DNA of 27,325 nucleotides from JACPKO01 sp964406775 (lineage in GTDB: Bacteria > Patescibacteriota > Microgenomatia > Daviesbacterales > UBA10151): assembly GCA_964406775.1 (NCBI GenBank), contig CAYOSW010000013.1:1-27325 (forward strand), given 5' to 3'. A program made the position numbers and the translations under genes. Under the pieces are notes generated by a model, which made no database searches, was not told the origin of the DNA, and was given only the letters and a program-made list of their open reading frames with translations. The stretch's first letter is position 1. The number at the start of each line of letters is the position of its first letter. Shown one piece after another: positions 14,305-21,710 of this stretch.

Positions 14305-15513
14305 TTAATATGTAACGGCACTACCTTCCGGGACAGTTTGGATCCAGATTTGACCTGGAACGAATGATATTTCTTTACCGCTATCATCCATAAATTTTTC
14401 GCGGGCAAGGCGGTTAGCCTTATTCCATGTGCCTTTTATAACTTTACCGTTCATAAAAATCAAGGCTTTACCTGATGGAGCCTGAGGCCCCTTGTTTGCG
14501 TAAAGCATATGTACGTTGCCTTCATAGCCGTCATTCGCCCTCGATTCCTTAGCAAATTGAACGACAACAGTAGCCGGGCCCAGTTGCTGTTTGGTGTTCA
14601 AATCCTGATGGTCAGCACCGCCGTTTTTCCTCTTATAACAATTGCAGGTGGCGTCGTAATTCCACTCGACCGAATAATCTTTTTGTGATTCCCAGAAGTT
14701 AACTGAGATTTTTGTTGCCGCATCTCCCGCACTGACTGCTTCACCGGACTTTAAGAATTTCCAGGGTACAAAGTTTTTATCCCATCTGATTCCTGTTGCA
14801 TCCGCTACACCCCAGCCTTTTTTCTCCGCGACTTCCCAAAGCTTCTTGATTGTTGAATACATAGTATGTTCCGTCGCAACAGGCCTGCCGAGTCTCTGGT
14901 AATCTCTCCAGAAAGTCGGGTATCCGATTCCGAACTGATTTAAATCTTTGATTTTATAATCGATTATCTGACCCAAAGCGTTTGCAGGTCCTGGAGTATT
15001 TGCGCCGCCTACGTGAGCGTAAAGAGCATCATATTCGGATAACCAATCCAGGAAATATGTTCTTGCCGAACGGACAGGACCTACCTGAATATCGCCGAAA
15101 GCACAAAGATACATAGCCATAAAGCGTGTGATACCACCCTCTGCCACAGCTTCATAAACCACATCTGCCGATGAAAGTCCCGACTGAGGTCTTGATTCCT
15201 GATGATTTTCGATCATTACGGCCAAGGGACGTCTCTTTTCCCAGGCATCTTTTGCCGGCTTGGTGTGCATATTTCCGTTCAAAGGACAGACTTCTGTTCT
15301 TGGTAAATTAGGATCTTCCTGCTCGATTCCGGAAGTTCCCGGTACAGCTGCCTGTTTGCCCGTTGATGTTGATGTGCTTGTAGAAGTAGTAAATCTTCCG
15401 AATATTGAATAGGAGACACCGGCCGATACCGTATATAAAACAACAGCCATTATCACGAGAACCAGAATCTTTTGTGCTTTAGTAAGATTTTCGAAAAAAT
15501 TTTTAACTTTCAT
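14305..15513 (-). CDS. DUF3048 (YerB-like) exported or membrane-anchored protein
   Basis: The 402-residue protein has a short cytoplasmic start, a membrane helix at about 16-38 and a low-complexity linker with four TS repeats (TTSTSTSTSTG). The DUF3048 domain follows: RPLAVMIENHQESRPQSGLS, VVYEAVAEGGITRFMAMY and VGPVRSARTYFLDWLSEYDALYAHVGG. The C-terminal part (GNVHMLYANKG, FMNGKVIKGTWNK) is the YerB C-terminal domain. The family is widespread in Gram-positive and CPR bacteria and lies outside the cytoplasm; its biochemical role is not established. The gene abuts DUF4446 with no gap, so the two are co-transcribed. Confidence 0.88.
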   Translation of the reverse strand: MKVKNFFENLTKAQKILVLVIMAVVLYTVSAGVSYSIFGRFTTSTSTSTSTGKQAAVPGTSGIEQEDPNLPRTEVCPLNGNMHTKPAKDAWEKRRPLAVMIENHQESRPQSGLSSADVVYEAVAEGGITRFMAMYLCAFGDIQVGPVRSARTYFLDWLSEYDALYAHVGGANTPGPANALGQIIDYKIKDLNQFGIGYPTFWRDYQRLGRPVATEHTMYSTIKKLWEVAEKKGWGVADATGIRWDKNFVPWKFLKSGEAVSAGDAATKISVNFWESQKDYSVEWNYDATCNCYKRKNGGADHQDLNTKQQLGPATVVVQFAKESRANDGYEGNVHMLYANKGPQAPSGKALIFMNGKVIKGTWNKANRLAREKFMDDSGKEISFVPGQIWIQTVPEGSAVTY

Positions 15514-15972
15514 TTAATTTTCTACCGCTTTACTTAAAACTTGCGCTTCCTCTTTAGAAAGCTCCAACTCACTCTTCCCTGACTTAATCGTCTTTAAATA
15601 TATTCTTGTCCCGGCCCTTGAGTGCAAACTCGTAAATACTATCCCGTCCAGCCTGCCGTCTAAAAGCGCCAAAGAAAAACTCTGATCCCCACCTGTATCA
15701 TTATAAGGGTTATATTTTAAAACTGCCAACTTTTGTATATTGGCTAAGCTTTCTTTCTTAAACCCCGTTAATCTATTTTCCAGTATCTGAATATTTTTTT
15801 CAAATCCCGAAATTGCATCTAAAACTTCTTTAAATTTATTCCTGATATCCCTGCTGTTATCCTTCGGAAATAAATCTTTAAAAAAGTTCCTCTGCTTTGT
15901 TATTAAAAATGTCAAAATGGAGAGCCAAATAAAAAAAGCCCCCATTACGGCGACTGCCCACACCGAATACAT
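15514..15972 (-). CDS. DUF4446 family membrane-anchored protein
   Basis: The 152-residue protein has one N-terminal membrane helix (about 5-24), a coiled-coil-like segment (about 42-75) and the DUF4446 core VLKYNPYNDTGGDQSFSLALLD, followed by VFTSLHSRAGTRIY and KSELELSKEEA. The function of the family is unknown. It is the first gene of the minus-strand block and has a good promoter. It sits next to DUF3048 with start and stop adjacent. Confidence 0.85.
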   Translation of the reverse strand: MYSVWAVAVMGAFFIWLSILTFLITKQRNFFKDLFPKDNSRDIRNKFKEVLDAISGFEKNIQILENRLTGFKKESLANIQKLAVLKYNPYNDTGGDQSFSLALLDGRLDGIVFTSLHSRAGTRIYLKTIKSGKSELELSKEEAQVLSKAVEN

Positions 15973-15986
15973 AAGTTACTCTTTTA

Positions 15987-16016
15987 ACTATACAGAAGTC
16001 CGTCAAGGATTGTCAA
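15987..16016 (-). promoter_or_regulatory. Promoter of the DUF4446-led block
   Basis: On the minus strand a perfect TTGACA (16016-16011), an 18-base spacer and TATAGT (15992-15987) precede the ATG at 15972 by 14 bases. This gives a 5' UTR of about 7-8 bases. It faces away from the plus-strand promoter at 16042. Confidence 0.7.
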
Positions 16017-16041
16017 TTTAAAACATTAACCAAATTTATGC

Positions 16042-16071
16042 TTGACAACTGCAACTTGTGCGTGCTAGGCT
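16042..16071 (+). promoter_or_regulatory. Promoter of the 88-aa membrane protein gene
   Basis: TTGACA (16042-16047), an 18-base spacer and TAGGCT (16066-16071). The ATG at 16083 is 11 bases after the -10 box. The promoter overlaps an upstream in-frame ATG at 16038, which decides the start against that codon. Confidence 0.6.
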
Positions 16072-16082
16072 CAAAGACAAGC

Positions 16083-16349
16083 ATGGCAAGCGTGACCATA
16101 GAGGAAAAAAGACTGAAGGCGTTAAAACAGCAGCTTTTCGGAAAAGAACAGCCGGTGTTTGACAATAAAGCGAAAGTTACGGTTTCCGACCTGAATATTA
16201 CCTCAACTAAAGCCCCTGTAATGATAGCCCATTCTGCACTAACATTAAAAAGTGATTTATTAAAAATAGTTACTTTCTCCGCAATAGCTCTACTTATTCA
16301 ATTTGCCTTATTCTTTGCCGGTAAAAACGGATTAATCCGTTTTATTTAA
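16083..16349 (+). CDS. Small single-helix membrane protein of unknown function
   Basis: An 88-residue protein from ATG 16083, with a charged N-terminus (IEEKRLKALKQQLFGKEQ), a polar middle part and one C-terminal hydrophobic helix (about 59-79, LLKIVTFSAIALLIQFALFF) followed by a short basic tail. It has no recognisable family. A start at 16038 is in frame, but that codon lies upstream of the -35 box of the best promoter, so it is unlikely to be transcribed. The helix is near the C-terminus, as in tail-anchored proteins. The stop is preceded by a 20-bp palindrome that can act as its terminator. Confidence 0.65.
   Translation: MASVTIEEKRLKALKQQLFGKEQPVFDNKAKVTVSDLNITSTKAPVMIAHSALTLKSDLLKIVTFSAIALLIQFALFFAGKNGLIRFI
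16324..16349 (+). terminator. Palindromic terminator-like hairpin at the end of the 88-aa gene
   Basis: A perfect 20-bp palindrome (AAAACGGATTAATCCGTTTT, 16324-16343) overlaps the last codons of the 88-aa gene and is followed by an AT-rich ATTTAA. As RNA it can form an 8-bp stem with a UUAA loop and then a U-rich run. The stem is AU-rich, so it may be leaky and allow read-through into the zinc-ribbon gene. Confidence 0.45.
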
Positions 16350-16399
16350 TTTAAACCAACTTTGTTGGAAAACCTTTTGAGAGGGGGTGATCTTTTAAA

Positions 16400-16543
16400 A
16401 TGCAAATGTATTGTGTTAAATGTCGTACAAAAAGAGAAGCTAAAAACGTACAACAGGTCACCATGAAAAATGGTAAACCAGCTTCAAAAGGTGAGTGCCC
16501 AGTCTGCGGCACTGGAATGTACCGAATTGGAGCAGCTGCATAA
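16400..16543 (+). CDS. DUF5679-like small zinc-ribbon protein (47 aa)
   Basis: A 47-residue protein, MQMYCVKCRT at the start, with two CxxC pairs (C5-C8 and C33-C36, in CVKC and CPVC) about 25 residues apart, typical of a one-zinc ribbon. The pattern YCVKCR...V..KNGKPA..G.CPVCGT.M.RIG fits the DUF5679 family, which is common in CPR and other small genomes. The function is unknown; a nucleic-acid or ribosome-associated role is only a guess. The start is fixed by an unusually strong Shine-Dalgarno sequence, GGGGGTGATC (16383-16392), one mismatch from the 16S 3'-end complement and 7 bases before the ATG. This contrasts with the weak or missing sites of most genes here. Confidence 0.85.
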   Translation: MQMYCVKCRTKREAKNVQQVTMKNGKPASKGECPVCGTGMYRIGAAA

Positions 16544-16572
16544 GCTGTTTTAACTTGATGTAAACATCAATT

Positions 16573-16603
16573 AAAATCCCCTTCTTTGTGAGGGGGATTT
16601 TTT
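16573..16603. terminator. Bidirectional terminator between the zinc-ribbon gene and comM
   Basis: AAAATCCCC (16573-16581) pairs with GGGGATTTT (16593-16601) around a loop of 11 bases. On the plus strand the stem is followed by a U-run; on the minus strand the complementary arm also ends in U's. It lies between the convergent zinc-ribbon gene (stop 16543) and comM (stop 16609) and can serve both. A small TTGATG/CATCAA hairpin precedes it at 16555-16570. Confidence 0.8.
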
Positions 16604-16608
16604 ATGGA

Positions 16609-18129
16609 TTAAAAAGCCCTCGGGCGGTATTGCAGAGCTTCGGCCAGGTGCCCGGATCCTATCCGTTCCGAATCGGCCAAATCGGCTATGGTTCTTGCCA
16701 GTTTTAAAACCCGGTAATAGGAACGGGCCGACAGATTAAGCCTCGAAATTGCGGTTTTTAAAAGATCCAGACCTTCCTGGTCAATTTTGCAAAACTGTTT
16801 AATCTGACTGTTGGTCATCTCTGAATTGTTTAATATTCCGCTACCCGCAAACCTGTCCGTCTGAATTTGCTTTGCCCTGATAACCCTTGCCCTGATAGTT
16901 TGCGAATTTTCGGCGATAGTTTCGTTTGTCAGCTTATCAACCGGAAGATTCGGCACATCCAGATGAATATCAATCCTGTCTATTAAAGGTCCTGAAAGCT
17001 TCTTGCCGTAGCGGGAAATCTGGCCGGGCAGACAAATACAATTTTTCCCCGGAGTATCTAAAAACCCGCAGGGACAGGGATTGCAGGCGGCAAGAAGAAT
17101 GAACTGCGTCGGATAAGTAAGAGTTCCCGCAGCCCGAGAGATGGTTACATTCCTGTCCTCCAGAGGCTGCCTTAAAGCTTCGATAACCTGGCGGGGGAAT
17201 TCGGGCAGTTCATCCAAAAATAAAACCCCTCTGTGCGCCAGCGAAATTTCCCCGGGTTTAACAGTATTGCCCCCGCCGATTACTCCGACGTATGAAGCTG
17301 TGTGATGAGGAGCGCGGAAGGGGCGGAATAAAATAACCGGCCTGTCCTCGGTAAGATTTCCGGTAATTGAATAAATCTGGGTAAGCTCAACGGACTCCTC
17401 TTCCGAAAGAGGCGGGAGAATCGAAGGAAAGGACCGCGCGAGCATTGTTTTCCCCGAGCCCGGAGGACCTTTCATCAGGACGTTATGCGCTCCGCTTGCC
17501 GCAATCTCCAAGGCTCTTTTTGCCTGCTCCTGTCCTTTGATTTGCGAAAAGTCGTATTCATAAATTTGTTCTGTCTGAAGGTGGGAAAAATCGGTTTTAG
17601 GCTTAGGTTCAATATTGATCTCCCCGCTTAAAAAGCGCACGGCTTCGGCAAGATCAGTCAGCGGATATATTCCGATTCCGCCGACAATCGCCGCTTCCGT
17701 TCCGTTATCTGCGGGTATAAGAATCTTCCTGAGCTTTTTCTTTTTAGCCAGAATTGTCAGAGGTAAAACGCCGGCGGTTTTCCGCAATTTACCGTCAAGC
17801 GAGAGCTCTCCCAAAATCATTAAGTCCTCCAGATCAAAATCGGCTTGTCCTGAGGCAACCAACACCCCCAGTGCTATGGGTAAATCAAAATGGGGACCTT
17901 CTTTGGGTAAATCTGCAGGAGCCAGGTTGACTGTGATTTTTTTAGGAGGAAAGTCAAATCCGCTGTTGCGGATAGCCGTCCGGACTCTGTCTTTTGCTTC
18001 GTCTATCGCTTTATCCGGGAGACCGACTATCATAAAGGACGGCAAGCCGTAGGAAGCCACATCAACCTCGACATTTACAAGCTGGGGCGAGATACCGACA
18101 TTAACTCCTGCCAAAGCTTTAACAAGCAT
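16609..18129 (-). CDS. comM: YifB/ComM family Mg-chelatase-like AAA+ ATPase
   Basis: The 506-residue protein opens with the ChlI-like Lon-protease-fold domain (VEVDVASYGLPSFMIVGLPDKAIDEAKDRVR, residues 21-50, and NLAPADLPKEGPHFDLPIALG). The AAA+ module follows, with Walker A GPPGSGKT (221-228), FRAPHHTASY and Walker B GVLFLDELPEF (301-311), then a Cys-rich ACNPCPCGF...CICLPGQ segment and the C-terminal Mg-chelatase domain (NLSARSYYRVLKLARTIADL). ComM is a branch-migration helicase in natural transformation in Vibrio and Haemophilus, so this gene may support DNA uptake or recombination. A weak -10 (TATACA, 18142-18137) lies 7 bases before the ATG. It is divergent from rnpB. Confidence 0.94.
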   Translation of the reverse strand: MLVKALAGVNVGISPQLVNVEVDVASYGLPSFMIVGLPDKAIDEAKDRVRTAIRNSGFDFPPKKITVNLAPADLPKEGPHFDLPIALGVLVASGQADFDLEDLMILGELSLDGKLRKTAGVLPLTILAKKKKLRKILIPADNGTEAAIVGGIGIYPLTDLAEAVRFLSGEINIEPKPKTDFSHLQTEQIYEYDFSQIKGQEQAKRALEIAASGAHNVLMKGPPGSGKTMLARSFPSILPPLSEEESVELTQIYSITGNLTEDRPVILFRPFRAPHHTASYVGVIGGGNTVKPGEISLAHRGVLFLDELPEFPRQVIEALRQPLEDRNVTISRAAGTLTYPTQFILLAACNPCPCGFLDTPGKNCICLPGQISRYGKKLSGPLIDRIDIHLDVPNLPVDKLTNETIAENSQTIRARVIRAKQIQTDRFAGSGILNNSEMTNSQIKQFCKIDQEGLDLLKTAISRLNLSARSYYRVLKLARTIADLADSERIGSGHLAEALQYRPRAF

Positions 18130-18150
18130 TAATTATTGTATAGCAGTTTT

Positions 18151-18179
18151 TGGATATTTTGGAAATCTTCGGGTATAAT
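18151..18179 (+). promoter_or_regulatory. Promoter of rnpB
   Basis: TGGATA (18151-18156), a 17-base spacer and a perfect TATAAT (18174-18179). The predicted start, about 7 bases later, falls at 18186, the first base of the P1 stem of RNase P RNA. This agreement supports both calls. Confidence 0.72.
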
Positions 18180-18185
18180 TTACAG

Positions 18186-18452
18186 GCCTAGGAAGATGGA
18201 TGATTACATCAATTTTATTGATGAGGAAAGTCCGGACAGCATAGAGCAGGGTGCCTGACGCAAGTCAGGGGCCGTAAGGCCCAGTTAGAGCAACAGAAAC
18301 GAGTCACAGCCGAAAGGTGTGGTGAATGAAACGGGCAATCCTCCCCGCTGCAATCTTAGAACCGGCTTGGCTGCTCGCCATTTAGTCGAATTGAAGAGCG
18401 TAGATAAATTATCATCGAGAAACAGAATCCGGCTTACAATTTTCCTAGGCAC
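18186..18452 (+). ncRNA. rnpB: RNase P RNA (catalytic RNA, bacterial, compact)
   Basis: The catalytic RNA that removes 5' leaders from pre-tRNAs. The universal elements are present. CR-I is GAGGAAAGTCCGGA (18223-18236). ACAGAAA (18293-18299) and AGATAAAT (18402-18409) follow. CR-V is ACAGAATCCGGCTTA (18422-18436). P4 forms between 18228-18236 and 18428-18435 with the conserved bulged U at 18231. P1 pairs GCCTAGGAA (18186-18194) with TTCCTAGGC (18442-18450). The length, about 265 bases, is far shorter than the roughly 380-400 of E. coli or Bacillus, so several peripheral helices are missing. I see no clear GGU in the P15 loop region where many bacteria bind the tRNA CCA end. The exact 3' end is uncertain because of a downstream duplication. 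Confidence 0.93.
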
Positions 18453-18523
18453 CAAATTTGAGAAAATTGAAAGGTTCTTGAGCGTAGCGAAAGGTTCTTA
18501 AATTTTTCCTAGGCACCAAATTT
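18440..18523 (+). repeat. Duplicated rnpB 3' end with an internal 20-bp repeat
   Basis: The 20-base block TTTTCCTAGGCACCAAATTT occurs at 18440-18459 and again at 18504-18523. The first copy is the 3' strand of the RNase P P1 stem plus trailer; the second reaches the stop codon of the convergent AI-2E gene. Between them GAAAGGTTCTT occurs twice (18469-18479 and 18489-18499), 20 bases apart. Either copy of TTCCTAGGC could close P1. This could reflect duplication during evolution of the processing or termination region; downstream repeats of the rnpB end are also known in E. coli. Confidence 0.75.
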
Positions 18524-19523
18524 AACCGTTAACTATTTCTTTTTCCGCTTCCTGAATTTCATCCGCAGATAGCAGGTCTTCGGTAATAATTTGAGCAACT
18601 ACCGTAATCGGCACCGCAAGAAGTGCTCCGGATATTCCCAGAAGTCTTCCCCCGATGGCAACAGCTATGATAACTACCAACGGATTTAACCCGACGGCCT
18701 TACGCATAACCTGGGGAACGATCAGATGATTTTCAAGCTGCTGGATAACAAAATATAAGATAGCCACCAGGCCCGCGGTAAACGGTGAAATTATAAAAGC
18801 AATCATAATCGCAGGAATAGCCGAGATAATCGGACCGATAACCGGAATAATTTCCATAATTCCCGCTAAAATTGCCAGAGGCAGAGCGTAGGGCACTCCC
18901 AAAATGCTCAATCCTATATAGGAAGCTGTACCGATGATTAAGGTAAGTGCGATCTGGCCCCGCATCCAGGCGCCTAATTTTTCTTCAATCTTTTTGGTTG
19001 TTTTCTGGATTCTGGTTTGTTTTCCGATAAAAAACTGAGCGATAAGCTTATCCAGATTTTCCCTCTCAAGAAGCATATAAAAAGTCAGCACCGCTACCGA
19101 AATCAAAGCTAAAAAGTTATTGAAGATAGTCAAACTTACTTCAAGCGCATTTTTAGAAAAATTCCCGAACTCCTGCTGGACGACTGTCCTGTCAATAAAA
19201 CCGGTTTCAGGTATCAAAGTCGCCAGATATTCGGGAAGGTTAGTTGCCAAAACTGCTGTTTGTTCGGCAAAAGGCGTCACAACAAAAGAGATGAGCAGTG
19301 CGGCAATTGCAATAATAATCACATAGATCAAGGCGATCGCCAGGGATTTTGGGACTTTAATCCTCTCGAGCCTACTAACGAGAGGAGAGAGAGCCGACAT
19401 AAAAATAACCGCCACAAAAAGCAGAATTATAACGTCCTTAATCAGGAAAAGCCCCCAGAGAAGAGCGAAAAATGCGGTTATAAAAAATATTGTCTTATGG
19501 GAAATATCGATTTTGTGGTTCAC
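18522..19523 (-). CDS. AI-2E family transporter (PerM-like permease)
   Basis: A 333-residue polytopic membrane protein with about seven or eight helices. The AI-2E pattern is visible: an early paired-helix block (IILLFVAVIFMSALSPLVSRLE), a soluble-looking middle region (about 85-150), then GAWMRGQIALTLIIGTASYIGLSILGVPYALPLAILAGIMEIIPVIGPIISAIPA and LENHLIVPQVMRKAVGLNPLVVIIAVAIGGRLLGISGALLAVP. The family is named after an E. coli autoinducer-2 exporter, but most members are uncharacterised; AI-2 transport should not be assumed. It starts 3 bases after the miaA stop and is co-transcribed with it. Its stop meets the rnpB 3' repeat. Confidence 0.9.
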   Translation of the reverse strand: MNHKIDISHKTIFFITAFFALLWGLFLIKDVIILLFVAVIFMSALSPLVSRLERIKVPKSLAIALIYVIIIAIAALLISFVVTPFAEQTAVLATNLPEYLATLIPETGFIDRTVVQQEFGNFSKNALEVSLTIFNNFLALISVAVLTFYMLLERENLDKLIAQFFIGKQTRIQKTTKKIEEKLGAWMRGQIALTLIIGTASYIGLSILGVPYALPLAILAGIMEIIPVIGPIISAIPAIMIAFIISPFTAGLVAILYFVIQQLENHLIVPQVMRKAVGLNPLVVIIAVAIGGRLLGISGALLAVPITVVAQIITEDLLSADEIQEAEKEIVNG

Positions 19524-19526
19524 GTT

Positions 19527-20477
19527 TTATTTATTGTACCAATTATAAACTCTTGATTCTAGTTCTGCCAAAAATTCCGGTTCACTGATATCAAACCATT
19601 CCACGTTTTTTTCTTTCTTAAACCAGGTCATTTGGCGTTTGGCAAACTGCCTGATCTTAATACTTAAAATTTCCTCCAGCTCTTCGGGAGTTTTAATCTC
19701 TCCTTTCAGGTAACGCGCCTGATACCGGTACTCGAGTCCCAATTCTTCCATTCTTTTAGAATCCAAAACTTTTGCAGATATTAGCTCCCTTGCTTCCTCC
19801 AGCATCCCTCCGGCTAATCTTTTTTTTACTCTTTCTGCAATTCTTTGATCCAGAATATTTTTAGGAGCGGTCAGTCCTATCTTTAAAACATCAAACTGTT
19901 CAGATAATCCTTTAACAGAGCCTTCCTTCCCGTTTCCGGAAATTTTTTCAAGCAGTCTGATTAACCTCCGTTTATTATTTAACTCCGAATTATTAAGGCC
20001 GGACAGCGCTTCAGGCTGTTTACCCTCAATCTTTTGCCTGATTTCATCAACCGTCAGCAGTTCCGCTTCTTCCCGGAGCTTAATATTCTCCTGCGGACCA
20101 AACCCCTCGAGTCCTTCAATCAAAGACCTTATATAAAGTCCTGTTCCGCCGGCAACTACCGGCAATTGATTGCGGGATGATATATCAGCTGCAACTTCGG
20201 ATGCGTTTTTAAGATACTCAAACAGATTAAACCTCTCGTTTGGCGAGACCAGGTCGTACATCCAAATCTTCACACCGTCAATTTCCCAAAACCCTTCACC
20301 TTTTTTCAGCGAGGTAAAACTGCCTGGCAATTTACCGGTTCCAATATCCAGAAATTTATAGACCTGACGAGAATCCGCCGATATTATTTCACCGCCTAAT
20401 TTTTGCGCAAAAAATATCCCGGTGTCGGTTTTACCGGTAGATGTCGGACCTAAAATGACTAACATTTTCTTCTTCAT
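19527..20477 (-). CDS. miaA: tRNA dimethylallyltransferase
   Basis: Transfers a dimethylallyl group to A37 of tRNAs that read codons beginning with U. Diagnostic segments are the P-loop GPTSTGKT (10-17), ISADSRQVYKFLDIGTGK (the family has DS.QVY..mDIGTAK), VVAGGTGLYIRSLIEGL and the late LEYRYQARYLKGE...IRQFAKRQMTWFKKE region. The length, 316 residues, is normal. It is divergent from the glycosyltransferase cluster with only 18 bases between the two chosen starts, and its stop lies 3 bases before the AI-2E gene start. Tyr, Phe and Trp codons all begin with U, so its tRNA targets would include those read in the aro leader. Confidence 0.94.
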   Translation of the reverse strand: MKKKMLVILGPTSTGKTDTGIFFAQKLGGEIISADSRQVYKFLDIGTGKLPGSFTSLKKGEGFWEIDGVKIWMYDLVSPNERFNLFEYLKNASEVAADISSRNQLPVVAGGTGLYIRSLIEGLEGFGPQENIKLREEAELLTVDEIRQKIEGKQPEALSGLNNSELNNKRRLIRLLEKISGNGKEGSVKGLSEQFDVLKIGLTAPKNILDQRIAERVKKRLAGGMLEEARELISAKVLDSKRMEELGLEYRYQARYLKGEIKTPEELEEILSIKIRQFAKRQMTWFKKEKNVEWFDISEPEFLAELESRVYNWYNK

Positions 20478-20495
20478 ATCTGTAGAATATTGATA

Positions 20496-21710
20496 ATGAA
20501 ACTTGCTGCAATTTTATCTCTGTGCGCCGCAATAATCTATATAGTTTTCCAGGCTTTGAATCCCGCGTATTATATGCACCTTTACCCCGACGTATTCGCC
20601 TTCCACGCCAGAGCCCTTTATTTTTGGGAGCACTTTACCTTAAACGGGTTAGGCTATAACGAATACCAGCCCGGAGCGATAGCTTTTTTCATTTTGCTGG
20701 GACACGTTTTTTTCATAGATCCGTCAGTTGAAGGATTTAAATGGGCGCTTTTTAGCGCAAATATCGTTATTTTTGCGCTGATAGCCTGGCTCCTGATAAA
20801 AATGCAGAAAACTTCCGGCATTTTTTTAATGTCTATCTTACTTGCCGTACTCGGCCCTATTCTACTTTTCCGGTTCGATTCTTTAGTCGTCCTCTTAACC
20901 GTCTGGTCGTTTTATTTATGGGAAAAAGATAAAAAAGAATACAGCTTAATTGTTCTGGCTTTTTCGGTTATTACCAAAGTTTATCCGCTGATTTTTCTGC
21001 CTTATTTGCTCGTTTTAAGTTTTAAGAAAGGGAAAAAGCTAGAGCCCTTTTATTTATTTTTCGTTTTTACAACTTCGTTTTTAGTATTTCTTTTAAGCTA
21101 CACCTTCTTTTTCAATATCGGACTTCAGGAAACTTTAGCAAGCTATAACTTCCACGGTTATAAATCGGTCGCAACCGAAAGTATCTGGGCATCTCTGATT
21201 TATTTATCCAGATTACTGTCCGGCTCACCCCTTCCCGGGATGGAAAGCGCTTACGGAATCAACGCGATATTGAGAAAGGAAGTTTACCCTTCAATTCAGT
21301 TCTATAATTATTTTTGGGTCTTACCCGTCGGACTCTTAAGTCTATTTTATTTCTTCAAAAACAAGCATTGGGAAAAAATCGATTATCAATTTATTAATTT
21401 ACTTCTGCTGACATTTTTAATTTTCTCAAAAGTCTTATGCAATCAATATCTCGGCTGGTTTCTCTTAACTTTGCCCCTGATCGGAATAAAAACATTACTC
21501 CAGAGAACCTGGATCATCAATATCTTCATTATTATATTAACTGCCCTTCTCCATACCTTTATTTATCCTCTTAATTATTCCGAATGGCTTGCGGTATTCA
21601 CCGAACAGAAGATAGATTTATTTTTACTTTGGATTATGATCGGTTCAAACTTATTGTTGCCTGTATTGGCAATAAGGATGGGAATCAATGTATTCAAAAA
21701 TAAAAACTGA
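20496..21710 (+). CDS. GT-C fold membrane glycosyltransferase, GT87/DUF2029-like
   Basis: A polytopic protein of 404 residues with roughly ten helices. It resembles polyprenyl-phosphate-sugar-dependent mannosyltransferases of the GT87 type: an acidic residue in the first external loop (YPDVFAFHARALYFWEH), a YNEYQPGA motif, RFDSLVVLLTVWSFYLW, and VITKVYPLIFLPYLLVLS, matching the K-x-Y-P-L pattern. An in-frame TTG at 20490 would add two residues; the ATG at 20496 is preferred. A TAGAAT -10-like box ends 7 bases before it. It is the first of four overlapping or abutting glycosyltransferase genes. The sugar and acceptor are unknown. Confidence 0.75.
   Translation: MKLAAILSLCAAIIYIVFQALNPAYYMHLYPDVFAFHARALYFWEHFTLNGLGYNEYQPGAIAFFILLGHVFFIDPSVEGFKWALFSANIVIFALIAWLLIKMQKTSGIFLMSILLAVLGPILLFRFDSLVVLLTVWSFYLWEKDKKEYSLIVLAFSVITKVYPLIFLPYLLVLSFKKGKKLEPFYLFFVFTTSFLVFLLSYTFFFNIGLQETLASYNFHGYKSVATESIWASLIYLSRLLSGSPLPGMESAYGINAILRKEVYPSIQFYNYFWVLPVGLLSLFYFFKNKHWEKIDYQFINLLLLTFLIFSKVLCNQYLGWFLLTLPLIGIKTLLQRTWIINIFIIILTALLHTFIYPLNYSEWLAVFTEQKIDLFLLWIMIGSNLLLPVLAIRMGINVFKNKN

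Noticed and set aside
15357..15398. Short Thr-Ser repeat in the DUF3048 gene as a mobile or contingency repeat.
   Set aside because: Only about four TS units are present in a linker after the membrane helix; this is ordinary low-complexity linker sequence.
16038..16082. Longer reading of the 88-aa gene starting at 16038.
   Set aside because: That start lies upstream of the -35 box of the promoter with TTGACA at 16042, so it would not be in the transcript.
18522..19523. Assigning the AI-2E family gene to autoinducer-2 export and quorum sensing.
   Set aside because: The family name comes from one E. coli member; most relatives have no shown link, and no luxS or AI-2 uptake gene is present here.
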